Below, piece by piece: positions 34,213 through 42,922 of a stretch of DNA of 64,000 nucleotides (its first letter is position 1; each line of letters opens with the position of its first letter). The stretch comes from Pseudonocardia sediminis. Its GTDB lineage: Bacteria > Actinomycetota > Actinomycetes > Mycobacteriales > Pseudonocardiaceae. The position numbers and the translations under genes are program-made. The notes beneath the pieces are model-generated. The model ran no database searches and was not told the DNA's origin. It saw nothing but the letters and a program-made list of their open reading frames with translations. The stretch spans positions 619,001 to 683,000 of the forward strand of contig NZ_SHKL01000001.1 of NCBI RefSeq assembly GCF_004217185.1, given 5' to 3'.

Positions 34213-35193
34213 GTGCGGACCTCCCCGCCGAACCCGTACCTGTCCGATGCGACCGGAGCGGGCCCGGCCGAGGACGTCGGCACCGCCTGGGACGGCGACA
34301 ACTCCGGGTGGTGGGACTGGTACATGTCGCTGGCCGACTCCGGGCCCGACACCTCCCCGCTCGTCGAACCGGAGGCGCACGACCCCGGCCCGCTGCCCAC
34401 CGACGACGAGGTCGTCGCCGAGCTGGGGCGGGCCTACCCGGTGACGGACGAGATGATCGACGCGTTCGCGCAGGACGGCTTCGTCCGGCTGCCCGGCGTG
34501 CTCTCGCCCGGAGCGGCCGAGGTGCTGCGACGGCGGCTGGCCCGCCTGCTCGGCGAGGGTGGCGAGGGAGAGGGGCTGCGCAGCCGGGAGATGATGTGGC
34601 GGGAGGACCCGCTGGTGTGCGCCGCGGTGCTGTCCCCGCGGGTCGGCGGGATCTGCTCGGACCTGCTCGGTGCCCGTGACCTGCGGCTCTACCACGACAG
34701 CGCGCTGTGCAAGGAGCCCGGGACCGGCCGCACGCCGTGGCACTACGACGCCCACCACTTCCCACTGGACTCGACCGACGTGATCTCCACCTGGATGCCG
34801 CTGCAGCCGGTGCCGTCCGCGATGGGCCCGTTGACGTTCGCCCGCGGCATGCAGGCCTACAAGCTGGTCGCCGACGTGGCGTTCGACAAGCACGGCACGT
34901 CCTACGACCGCCGGGTCGCCGAGACGTTCCGCGACGCCGGGGTGGAGGTCGTCGAGGAGCCGTTCGCGGCCGGCGACGTCAGCTTCCACTCGACGCTGTG
35001 CTTCCACACCGCCGGCGCGAACCGCACCACGCGGCAGCGCATGGTGCTCGGCTCGACCTACTACGCCGACGGCGCGTCGATCATCGACCACCCGACGATG
35101 GTCAGCGGCGACTGGCGGCTGTTCGTCCCGGACACCTCCCCGGGCGAGCGCGCGGCGAGCGAGAACAACCCGGTACTGGCTCCGCCGGTGTAG
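34213..35193 (+). CDS. Phytanoyl-CoA dioxygenase (PhyH) family oxygenase
   Basis: 326 residues from GTG 34213. Domain begins near residue 80 at TDEMIDAFAQDGFVRLPGVLSP. Iron ligands: TPWHYDAHHFPLD supplies His and Asp of the HxD motif, and STLCFHTAGANRTTRQRMVLG supplies the distal His and the 2-oxoglutarate-binding Arg. The N-terminal 75 residues (WWDWYMSLADSG and an acidic stretch) are extra and unlike most PhyH proteins. Two bases separate it from the methyltransferase. Non-heme Fe(II)/2-oxoglutarate hydroxylation is expected; substrate unknown. Confidence 0.87.
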   Translation: MRTSPPNPYLSDATGAGPAEDVGTAWDGDNSGWWDWYMSLADSGPDTSPLVEPEAHDPGPLPTDDEVVAELGRAYPVTDEMIDAFAQDGFVRLPGVLSPGAAEVLRRRLARLLGEGGEGEGLRSREMMWREDPLVCAAVLSPRVGGICSDLLGARDLRLYHDSALCKEPGTGRTPWHYDAHHFPLDSTDVISTWMPLQPVPSAMGPLTFARGMQAYKLVADVAFDKHGTSYDRRVAETFRDAGVEVVEEPFAAGDVSFHSTLCFHTAGANRTTRQRMVLGSTYYADGASIIDHPTMVSGDWRLFVPDTSPGERAASENNPVLAPPV

Positions 35194-35201
35194 GGCTGGG
35201 T

Positions 35202-35897
35202 TCAGCGCGCGTTGTGGAAGATGACGCCGAGGACGTTGCGCTCGCCGGTGTGCACCTCGCTCACCCCGTGGCGCATCTGCACCCGGTGGTACCCACGCGA
35301 GCCCTTGCGCGGGCGCTGCCGGACCGGGAACACGACCGCCTGGCCCTGCTGCGGGCGCAGCACCATCGGACGGGACTGCATGCGCGGCCGTTGCTCGACG
35401 AACACGCTCTCGCCGCCGGTGAAATCGTCGTCCGGGCGGCCCAGCATGACCAGGAACTGCAGCGGGAAGACCAGGTCGCCGTAGACGTCCTGGTGCAGGC
35501 AGTTGAAGCCGGTCGGGCCGTAGCGCAGCACCAGCGGGGTCGGCTTGTGCTGGCCCGCGTCGGCGCACTCGGCCAGGAACTCGTCGAGCGTGTCCGGGAA
35601 CGTGCGCTCGCCGAGGATCTCCGCCCAGCCGTTCGCGACCCGCGCCAGGTGCGGGTAGACCTGCTCGCGCAACGTCTGGACCAGCGGCGGGAGCGGGTCG
35701 GCGAAGTAGCGGTAGCTGCCGATGCCGTAGGAGTGCCGCGCCATCACGACGGTGTTCCGGAACCGCGCGTCGTCGTCGAACAGCGCGGTCGTCTCCGCGC
35801 ACTGCTCCGGGGTCAGGATCGGCGGGGTGATCGCCACGCCCGCGCCGTCGAGCTGCTCGCGGACGTCGGCCCAGTCCAGGTCGGGTAGGTCGGTCAT
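35202..35897 (-). CDS. 2-oxoglutarate/Fe(II)-dependent oxygenase
   Basis: 231 residues from ATG 35897. Similar to the 2OG-Fe(II) oxygenase group often found beside Ada/AlkB-type repair genes: GFNCLHQDVYGDLVFPLQFLVMLG contains the HxD iron motif, and HRVQMRHGVSEVHTGERNVLGVIFH supplies the distal His and the Arg. The GESVFVEQRPRMQSRPMVL strand is typical. It converges on the PhyH gene with an 8-base gap. Substrate unknown. Confidence 0.83.
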   Translation of the reverse strand: MTDLPDLDWADVREQLDGAGVAITPPILTPEQCAETTALFDDDARFRNTVVMARHSYGIGSYRYFADPLPPLVQTLREQVYPHLARVANGWAEILGERTFPDTLDEFLAECADAGQHKPTPLVLRYGPTGFNCLHQDVYGDLVFPLQFLVMLGRPDDDFTGGESVFVEQRPRMQSRPMVLRPQQGQAVVFPVRQRPRKGSRGYHRVQMRHGVSEVHTGERNVLGVIFHNAR

Positions 35898-35933
35898 GGT
35901 GGGTCCCAACACCGGCTCACGTCGATCGGTTGC

Positions 35934-35991
35934 GCTCCGGTGATCACCGGAGCGGTCCCGATCGTGGCCACCGGCGGCGTCGATCGGGACC
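35934..35991. repeat. Clustered intergenic palindromes before the carboxylase gene
   Basis: A perfect 20-bp palindrome GCTCCGGTGATCACCGGAGC (35934-35953) is followed at once by a perfect 11-bp stem GGTCCCGATCG (35954-35964) / CGATCGGGACC (35981-35991) with a 16-base loop. The region lies between divergent genes. It could be an operator for one of them or a member of the palindromic repeat type also seen at 30077-30168, with which it shares GATCG-rich sequence. Confidence 0.6.
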
Positions 35992-36094
35992 CGGCCGCCG
36001 ATCATCGCCGGTCGTTGACACCGGGTGCCGGTGCGACGAAGGATGCGGACCATGGCAGCGAGGGCGCCGCAGCGGCGCACAGGGTCCTGACCAG

Positions 36095-39000
36095 GTGTTC
36101 TCCCGCATCCTGATCGCCAACCGGGGCGAGATCGCCGTCCGGGTCGCCCAGACCGCCGCCGACCTCGGCATACCCACCGTCGCGGTGTTCGCCACCGACG
36201 ACGCCGACGCCCCGCACGTCGCCGCCGCGGACACCGCCGTCGCGCTGGCCGGATCCGGACCCGCCGCCTACCTCGACGTCGACGACGTCCTGCGCGCCGC
36301 CGTCGGGTCCGGCGCCGACGCCGTCCATCCCGGCTACGGGTTCCTCAGCGAGAACGCCGCGTTCGCCCGGGCCTGCGCCGAGCAGGGCGTGACGTTCGTC
36401 GGCCCGCCGCCGGAGATCCTCGACGCGTTCGGTGACAAGACCCGCGCCCGCGCACTCGCCCGCGACGCAGGCCTCCCGGTGCTCGCCGGCACCGACGGTC
36501 CGGTCGACGCCGACGGCGCCGAGGCGTTCCGCACGACCCTCCCCGGCCCGGGTGCGGTGATGCTCAAGGCGATCGCCGGCGGCGGCGGACGCGGGATGCG
36601 ACGGGTCACCGATCCGGCCGACCTGGCCGCGGCGCACGCCCGGTGCGCCTCCGAGGCCCGTGCCGCGTTCGGCGACGACCGGGTGTTCGCCGAGGAGCTG
36701 CTCCTCGGCGCCCGGCACGTCGAGGTGCAGATTGTTGGCGACGGCACCGGCGCGGTCGTCGCGCTCGGCGAGCGGGACTGCTCGGTCCAGCGACGGCACC
36801 AGAAGATCGTCGAGATCGCCCCGGCACCGGGCCTGCCCGGGTCCGTCCGCAGCGAGCTGCTGGCTGCGGCGGTGCGGCTGGGGGAGTCGGTGCGCTACGC
36901 CGGGCTCGGCACCGTCGAGTTTCTCGTCAATGGGGAGAGAATCGCGTTCCTGGAGGTCAACCCCAGGATCCAGGTCGAGCACACGATCACCGAGGAGGTC
37001 ACCGGGATCGACCTCGTGGCCACCGGGCTGCGCCTCGCGGCCGGTGCGACGGTGGCCGAGCTGGGCCCGTTCCCGAAGCCGTCGGGCTCCGCGATGCAGC
37101 TGCGGATCACCTGCGAGACGACGAACCCGGACGGGACGACCACCCCGTCGGCCGGGACCCTGACCGCCTACGCGATGCCGTCCGGTCGCGGGGTCCGGGT
37201 CGACGGCGCCGGCTACCCCGGGTACCGGACGAGCCTGCGCTACGACCCGCTGCTGGCCAAGCTGATCGTCCATGACCGCTCGGCCGACCTGCCGGCGCTC
37301 GCCGCCCGCGCGACCCGCGCCCTGGCCGGGACCCGGATCGAGGGCGTCGGGACGAACCTCGACGTGCTGGCCGGGATCGTCACGCACCCGGCGTTCGTGG
37401 CGGGGGAGCTCACCACCGACTTCCTCGACGACCACCTCGCCGAGATCCTCGCCACCACCCGCCCGCACCGCTGGGTCGATACGGCGCCGGTCGCCGCTCC
37501 CGACGGTGCGGAGCGGCCCGCACCGGACGTCCCGGAGGACGCCGCCGCGCTGCGCGCCGAGCTGCCCGGCACCGTCGTCACCGTCGAGGTGGCGCCGGGC
37601 GAGGAGGTCCGGGCCGGCGCGACGCTGCTGGTGCTCGAGGCGATGAAGATGGAGCACGTCGTCGCCGCGCCGGTCGCGGGGACCGTGCGGGCGCTCGGGG
37701 TCGCGGCGGGGGAGACCGTCGCCGCCGGGGACGTCCTCGTCGTCCTCGACCCGGCCGACGGCGCCGCCGACGACGCCGTGGCCGTCGCCGAGGTCGACCT
37801 CGACCACCTGCGTCCCGACCTCGCCGAGGTCCTCGACCGGCACGCCCGGGGCCTCGACGACCACCGCGCCGACGCCGTGGAGAAACGTCGCCGCACCGGC
37901 CTGCGTACCGCGCGGGAGAACGTCGACGACCTCTGCGACGACGGCACGTTCGTCGAGTACGGCGCCCTGGCCATCGCCGCGCAGCGCCAGCGCCGCTCCC
38001 TCGACGACCTGGTCGAGCGCACGCCCGCGGACGGGATGCTCGCCGGCACGGCGACGGTCAACGCGGGGCTGGTCGGGAGTGAGAACGCGCGCGCCGTCGT
38101 CGTCGCCTACGACTACACCGTGCTCGCCGGCACCCAGGGCTTCACCAACCACAAGAAGAAGGACCGGATCTTCGAGCTCGCGCGACGGCGACGGCTGCCG
38201 GTCGTCGTCTACGCCGAGGGCGGCGGCGGGCGCCCCGGTGACACCGACGGCAGCTGGGCCTCGATGCTGGACGTGCCGGCGTTCGAGCTGTTCGCGAAGC
38301 TCTCCGGGTCGGTGCCGCTCGTCGGGGTGGTGGCCGGGCGGTGCTTCGCCGGCAACGCCGCGCTCGCCGGGATGTGCGACGTGATCATCGCCGTCGAGGG
38401 CGCGAACCTCGGCATGGGCGGGCCCGCGATGATCGCCGGCGGCGGGCTCGGCGACGTCACCCCGGACGAGGTCGGGCCGATGTCGGTGCAGGTCGGCAAC
38501 GGCGTCGTCGACGTCCTGGTGCCCGACGAGGCCGAGGCCACCCGCGTCGCACGGGCGTACCTGAGCTACTTCCAGGGCACGGTCGAGGACTGGACCGCAC
38601 CCGACCCGCGCGCGCTGCGCCACGTCGTCCCCGAGAACCGGGTCCGCGTCTACGACATGCGCGCCGCCGTGCACGGCCTCGCCGACGACGGCTCGGTGCT
38701 GGAGCTGCGACGCGCCTTCGGCGCCGGGATGATCACCGCGCTGATCCGGGTCGAGGGCCGCCCGATGGGGCTGATCGCGAACGACCCGACGCACCTCGGC
38801 GGCGCGATCGACGCCGACTCCGCCGACAAGGCCGCCCGGTTCCTGCAGCTCTGCGACGCGTTCGGGCTCCCGGTCGTGTCGCTGTGCGACACCCCCGGCT
38901 TCATGGTCGGGCCCGAGTCCGAGGCGCGGGCGACGGTGCGGCACTTCAGCCGGATGTTCGTCGTCGGGGCGAACCTGTCGGTGCCGATCGGGCTCGTCAT

Positions 39001-39361
39001 CACCCGCAAGTGCTACGGCCTGGGCGGGCAGAGCATGTGCGGCGGGGACCTCAAGGCCGCGGCGTTCGCGGTGTCCTGGCCGACCGGCGAGCTCGGCGGG
39101 ATGGGCCTGGAGGGTGCCGTCCGGCTGGGTTATCGCAAGGAGCTCGAGGCGGTCGAGGACCCCGAGGAGCGCCAGGCGCTGTTCGACAAGCTCCTGGCCG
39201 CGGAGTACGAGAAGGGCAAGGCCCTGTCCACCGCGCAGGTCTTCGAGATCGACGACGTCATCGACCCGGCCGACACCCGTCGCTGGATCGCCTCGTCGTT
39301 CCCGCCCGCGCCGGTGGGGGCGCACGCCCCGGCCGTGCGGCCGTTCGTCGACACCTGGTGA
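36095..39361 (+). CDS. Single-chain biotin-dependent acyl-CoA carboxylase (BC-BCCP-CT fusion)
   Basis: 1088 residues. Biotin carboxylase, about 1-445: ILIANRGEIAVRVAQTAADL, ATP-grasp loop AIAGGGGRGMRRV, and EVNPRIQVEHTITEEVTGID. Biotinyl domain near residue 517: VLEAMKMEH with the biotinylated Lys. Carboxyltransferase from about 560: TARENVDDLCDDGTFVEYG, TNHKKKDRIFELA, SLCDTPGFMVGPE, with GLGGQSMCGG and RLGYRKELEA. Both half-reactions on one chain resemble the long-chain acyl-CoA carboxylase (LCC) of mycobacteria rather than the usual AccA/AccD pairs. GTG 36095 is chosen because homology begins there; no good ribosome-binding site is visible. Confidence 0.9.
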   Translation: MFSRILIANRGEIAVRVAQTAADLGIPTVAVFATDDADAPHVAAADTAVALAGSGPAAYLDVDDVLRAAVGSGADAVHPGYGFLSENAAFARACAEQGVTFVGPPPEILDAFGDKTRARALARDAGLPVLAGTDGPVDADGAEAFRTTLPGPGAVMLKAIAGGGGRGMRRVTDPADLAAAHARCASEARAAFGDDRVFAEELLLGARHVEVQIVGDGTGAVVALGERDCSVQRRHQKIVEIAPAPGLPGSVRSELLAAAVRLGESVRYAGLGTVEFLVNGERIAFLEVNPRIQVEHTITEEVTGIDLVATGLRLAAGATVAELGPFPKPSGSAMQLRITCETTNPDGTTTPSAGTLTAYAMPSGRGVRVDGAGYPGYRTSLRYDPLLAKLIVHDRSADLPALAARATRALAGTRIEGVGTNLDVLAGIVTHPAFVAGELTTDFLDDHLAEILATTRPHRWVDTAPVAAPDGAERPAPDVPEDAAALRAELPGTVVTVEVAPGEEVRAGATLLVLEAMKMEHVVAAPVAGTVRALGVAAGETVAAGDVLVVLDPADGAADDAVAVAEVDLDHLRPDLAEVLDRHARGLDDHRADAVEKRRRTGLRTARENVDDLCDDGTFVEYGALAIAAQRQRRSLDDLVERTPADGMLAGTATVNAGLVGSENARAVVVAYDYTVLAGTQGFTNHKKKDRIFELARRRRLPVVVYAEGGGGRPGDTDGSWASMLDVPAFELFAKLSGSVPLVGVVAGRCFAGNAALAGMCDVIIAVEGANLGMGGPAMIAGGGLGDVTPDEVGPMSVQVGNGVVDVLVPDEAEATRVARAYLSYFQGTVEDWTAPDPRALRHVVPENRVRVYDMRAAVHGLADDGSVLELRRAFGAGMITALIRVEGRPMGLIANDPTHLGGAIDADSADKAARFLQLCDAFGLPVVSLCDTPGFMVGPESEARATVRHFSRMFVVGANLSVPIGLVITRKCYGLGGQSMCGGDLKAAAFAVSWPTGELGGMGLEGAVRLGYRKELEAVEDPEERQALFDKLLAAEYEKGKALSTAQVFEIDDVIDPADTRRWIASSFPPAPVGAHAPAVRPFVDTW

Positions 39362-39558
39362 GTGTCGACCCCCGTCGGGCCGGCGCAACGCTGGACCGGG
39401 TCGTCCGTCGTCGCTCGACGTGACGTCTCGCGGGAGGTTGCCTCACGACGGGGTTAAACCCCACCACCAACGGTGGGCGCTCCTACCTCAGTAGTCACAT
39501 CCGTACGTAGCGTCGCTCGTGTCCCAGTGGTTCACGCGAACGAGGCGGTCGAGCGGCC

Positions 39559-40749
39559 ATGTCACGCACTGTTGCACGACGCATAGTTGTCACCGGAGTC
39601 GCGATGCTCACGACCGGGGTGATGTCACTGGCCGGGAGCGGGCCGGCGCCGGCGTATGCCGATGACGCTGCGTCGCCTCTCGCGTCCACCGCTCCGGGTG
39701 CGGCCGTCGCCCCGTTCGCTGCAGCGCCCGAGGACGACGAGCCGGTCGAGCCGACCCGCTCGCCCACGCCGCCGGCCGTCGAGCCGGCGGACCCGGAAGC
39801 GAAGATCGGCCCGATGCGCGCGGGCGACCCGCCCGTCCCCGCGCCGGTCGCCGATCCGAAGCCGGCCGCGCCCCGGTCGGGCACCCCGAAGTCGAGCACT
39901 CCGAAGCCGGTCACGCCCGAGCCCGCCGCCACCGAGCCCGCCGCCGGCGAACCCGCCGCCGAACCGGCACCCGACCAGCCCGCCGATCCGAAGCCGCCGA
40001 CCCCGCCGGCCCCGAAGCCTCCGGTCCCGCCGAAGCCGCCCGCGACGCAGACCGAGGCGGCGAAGCGCTTCGGGTGGGGTGCGCCCGGCGCGGGAAGCGA
40101 CGAGTTCAACTACACCGGCGCTCCCGACCCGGCCAGGTGGAGCCAGGCCGGTGAGTGCTGGGCCGGGCACGCCGGCAACGGCGGGCGCTGCGCCAGCAAG
40201 TCCCGTGTGGACGGTTCGAAGCTGGTGCAGACCGGCGCCGCGAACGGCGACACCGGCTGGATCGCGAGCCGGACGAACCAGAAGTACGGCCGCTGGGAGG
40301 CTCGCGTCCGCTCCGAGGCCACGGGGAGGAACAACGGCCGCCAGTACCACCCGCTGCTGATCATCTGGCCGGAGTCGGACCGGTGGCCGCAGGACGGCGA
40401 GTACGACTTCCTGGAGAACGGTGCACCCGGAGAGCCCTGCGCCGAGAGCTTCATCCACTACCCGCACAGCCCCGGCCCGACGCAGCAGATCTTCGCGAAG
40501 GAGAAGAACTGCGGCGCCCCGCTGACCGAGTGGCACAACGTCGCGTTCGAGTGGACCCCGGACCATGTGCGTGGCTTCATCGACGGCAAGCAGTGGTTCA
40601 GCTACTCCGGTGGCGCCCAGGGCGGACGCCGCGCGATCCAGGACATGCCGAGCGGGCACCTGACGATCCAGCTGGACAACTTCTTCGGCGGCAACATGCA
40701 GCCGGCGAGGTACGAGGTCGACTGGGTGCGGACCTACCCGTTGCGCTGA
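39559..40749 (+). CDS. Secreted glycoside hydrolase family 16 protein
   Basis: 396 residues. Signal peptide at 1-34 (RRIVVTGVAMLTTGVMSLAG, cleavage near AYA-DD), then a long Pro/Ala/Glu-rich linker to about residue 165, then a GH16 domain. The catalytic motif is EYDFLE: Glu281 nucleophile, Asp283, Glu286 acid/base, matching E-x-D-x-x-E. Aromatic strands YGRWEARVRSE and WHNVAFEWTPDHVRGFIDGK are typical. A beta-glucan or similar polysaccharide is the probable target, outside the cell. The proline-rich linker would span or extend from the wall. The upstream gap 39362-39558 contains nothing I can name. Confidence 0.88.
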   Translation: MSRTVARRIVVTGVAMLTTGVMSLAGSGPAPAYADDAASPLASTAPGAAVAPFAAAPEDDEPVEPTRSPTPPAVEPADPEAKIGPMRAGDPPVPAPVADPKPAAPRSGTPKSSTPKPVTPEPAATEPAAGEPAAEPAPDQPADPKPPTPPAPKPPVPPKPPATQTEAAKRFGWGAPGAGSDEFNYTGAPDPARWSQAGECWAGHAGNGGRCASKSRVDGSKLVQTGAANGDTGWIASRTNQKYGRWEARVRSEATGRNNGRQYHPLLIIWPESDRWPQDGEYDFLENGAPGEPCAESFIHYPHSPGPTQQIFAKEKNCGAPLTEWHNVAFEWTPDHVRGFIDGKQWFSYSGGAQGGRRAIQDMPSGHLTIQLDNFFGGNMQPARYEVDWVRTYPLR

Positions 40750-40916
40750 CCTGCGGTTCGTGAATGTCGATCATCACTCGATCGGGTTGCATTCCCGTCT
40801 TTTCCCGAACTTGTCGTAGTCGATCTCCTTTTTCGAGTAACTCGACCGTGCGGGTGCTCGTTGCATCGATCACAGAGCGCGATTGTCCGGCGTTGTGATC
40901 ATGTGGAGGGAATCGG

Positions 40917-41942
40917 ATGGGTGTACACGACAGGATGAGCACGGCGACGAGATCACGGGCGGGACGTGTGGCCGCCGTCGGCGCCGCGGTCCTGGTCCTG
41001 GGCGTCGGGGGCTGGTCCGCCGCCTCCGCCGCACCTGCCGTTCCGTCCCTGCCGGTGCCGATCCCGTCGTTGCCCCTCCCGGTGCCCGGGCAGACCTACG
41101 TCACCCCGACCGACCTGCACGGTTTCGCCGGGACGGACGATCGCATCGGCGGTGCGCGGGAGTTCACCGACGCGCTGGGGGCGCCTCCGCTCGGCGGCAC
41201 GGACGCTCTGAGGCTGACCACTCCGACCGGTGACGACAAGATCACGTTCTTCACGACGGAGCAGGCCGGTCCTCTGGCGAAGTTCACGTCCAGCAGCTAC
41301 TACGCCAAGCGTGACGTCTCGTCGACGGGCAATCCCGTGCAGTTCCCGTCGTTCCAGATCCCGGTGGACAAGAACGGTGCGACTCTCGAGACGGGCGATT
41401 TCTCGACCCTGACCTTCGAGCCCGTCTATCAGACCGGCGCGAATGCGAACCAGACGGCGGGAACCTGGAACAGGTACGACACCGGCGCCGGTCTGTTCTG
41501 CAGCACCCGCCAGATCGGTGGCTTCGAGGCCAACCAGACGCGGTGCGACAACAACGGGCTGAAGACGCTGGCCGAGATCATCGCGGCCAACCCCGGCATC
41601 ACCGCGCTCTCCGCCGGGATCAATCAGGGGAGCGGTAACGGCGGCCTGATCTCCGCCGTGGATCTGCTGCAGGTCGGGACGACCACCTACAACTTCGAGC
41701 GGACGGCACCCGTCACACCGCCGACGCCGGGCGAGCCGCCGAACTGCGAGCCGCCCGAGGGCGAGCACCCCGGAGAGTGGGGCCACGACGAGCACCCGAA
41801 GGGTGACCACGCGAAGGGTGACCACGGCAAGGGTGGACCCGCCGAGGGTGATCACCCCGAGGGCGACGCGCCGAAGCACGACGGGCCGAAGGGCGAGCAC
41901 CCGCACGAGGACCAGCCGAAGGGCGAGTGCGGCACCAGCTGA
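40917..41942 (+). CDS. Secreted protein with charged His/Gly/Lys/Asp-rich C-terminal tail
   Basis: 341 residues; GGAGGG at 40905-40910 supports ATG 40917. Signal peptide about 1-39 (VAAVGAAVLVLGVGGW, ASA cleavage), a Pro/Leu/Val segment, then a globular part of about 200 residues with two Cys (FCSTRQ, TRCDNN) that I do not recognise. After a Pro-rich bridge the last 65 residues are repetitive, built from HPKGD/HAKGD/HGKGG/HPEGD-like units with about ten His and many Asp/Glu/Lys. The tail could bind metal or wall polymers; its function is unknown. A strong terminator follows. Confidence 0.8.
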   Translation: MGVHDRMSTATRSRAGRVAAVGAAVLVLGVGGWSAASAAPAVPSLPVPIPSLPLPVPGQTYVTPTDLHGFAGTDDRIGGAREFTDALGAPPLGGTDALRLTTPTGDDKITFFTTEQAGPLAKFTSSSYYAKRDVSSTGNPVQFPSFQIPVDKNGATLETGDFSTLTFEPVYQTGANANQTAGTWNRYDTGAGLFCSTRQIGGFEANQTRCDNNGLKTLAEIIAANPGITALSAGINQGSGNGGLISAVDLLQVGTTTYNFERTAPVTPPTPGEPPNCEPPEGEHPGEWGHDEHPKGDHAKGDHGKGGPAEGDHPEGDAPKHDGPKGEHPHEDQPKGECGTS

Positions 41943-41951
41943 CACTCCACG

Positions 41952-42004
41952 GACGAAGCCCCGCTGTCGACGCCCGTGCCGGGTGCCGACGGCGGGGCTT
42001 CGTC
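41952..42004. terminator. Bidirectional terminator after the secreted protein
   Basis: Perfect 13-bp stem GACGAAGCCCCGC (41952-41964) with GCGGGGCTTCGTC (41992-42004). It stands between the rightward secreted-protein gene and the leftward small acidic gene and can serve both. Confidence 0.85.
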
Positions 42005-42027
42005 GTCGGGGAGGTGCCCGAACCGGA

Positions 42028-42228
42028 TCAGCCCTCGGAGCGGTCGTCGTCGTGCTCGGTGTCGACGACCTCCTCGGACATGTGGACACCGTCGGTGTCC
42101 GGGCTGACGTCCACGGCGGTGTTGCTCTGAGCGGTGGGCACGCGCCCGCTCTCCGGGTCGGCCGCGCCGGTCTCGGAGGACTCGGTGGTCTCGGTCGGGT
42201 TCGCTGCGGTCTTGTCTCCCTGGCTCAT
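42028..42228 (-). CDS. Small acidic hypothetical protein
   Basis: 66 residues from ATG 42228, rich in Asp, Glu, Ser and Thr: MSQGDKTAANPTETTESSET and the end VVDTEHDDDRSEG. No membrane segment or signal peptide; probably disordered. I do not recognise it. Support comes from composition unlike the antisense background, an end just before a bidirectional terminator, and a plausible start. Confidence 0.5.
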   Translation of the reverse strand: MSQGDKTAANPTETTESSETGAADPESGRVPTAQSNTAVDVSPDTDGVHMSEEVVDTEHDDDRSEG

Positions 42229-42469
42229 GGGCGTGGTTACCCCACCGGCGGGCATCCATGTCCCGGACCGACAACGACACACCCCGAACGAGTCACCCGC
42301 GCCGCGGGCCCGCTGGTCCCCCGCCGAGCCGGTCGCCCGAGATCGGGCGTCGCAAGCGGCGGTGCAAGTCGGCTGCATGTGGGTGGTTCCACGATCGGCG
42401 TCGTCGTCAGATCGGGTCCGGCCACGGTGGCCGGGAACCGGGGCGACCCGACCCCGAGGAGCACCCACC

Positions 42470-42853
42470 ATGCGTACCCGCACCCTGATCGTCGCCCCGC
42501 TCGCCGCGTTCGCCCTGATGGCCCCGCTCGCGGCCTGCGGCGACGCGTCGGAGGAGGTGGTCTGCGCCGTCGTCGAGTCCGACGGCGACGACTACGTCCG
42601 CGTCCCCGACGAGTCCTGCCCGCCGGCGGGCGCGCCGGCCGCGGCGTCGGGCCCGCTGTGGGTCTACGGCTCGGACCTCGACGCCGACGACGGCGGGCAC
42701 ATCTCCTCGGCGAAGGCTCACCGGACGCCGAAGCCGGGTGCCCGGACGACCGTGGCCCCGCGACCGGCGACGAGCAGCTCGAAGGCCCCCGCGACGACGT
42801 CGGCGAAGAAGACCACGACGTCCCGGTCGACGACGACGAAGCGCTCGAAGTGA
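42470..42853 (+). CDS. Small lipoprotein of unknown function
   Basis: 127 residues; GAGGA at 42456-42460 precedes ATG 42470. The signal MRTRTLIVAPLAAFALMAPL ends in lipobox LAAC (Cys23). The mature part has VVCAVVESDGDDYVRVPDESCPP, with a Cys pair likely to form a disulfide, and a Ser/Thr/Lys-rich C-terminal tail suited to a wall-spanning stalk. No family recognised. It stands 69 bases before the hydrolase gene on the same strand. Confidence 0.75.
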   Translation: MRTRTLIVAPLAAFALMAPLAACGDASEEVVCAVVESDGDDYVRVPDESCPPAGAPAAASGPLWVYGSDLDADDGGHISSAKAHRTPKPGARTTVAPRPATSSSKAPATTSAKKTTTSRSTTTKRSK

Positions 42854-42922
42854 CGGGTGACCGATGAGTTGTGCGCGGCCCGCCGGTCCACCGTGCACCA
42901 CCCGAGCGACGAGGAGACCACA

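Noticed and set aside
39362-39558. Possible riboswitch (ydaO type) before the secreted GH16 gene
   Set aside because: No recognisable conserved blocks of the c-di-AMP riboswitch; only a short CCCACC/GGTGGG pair is visible.
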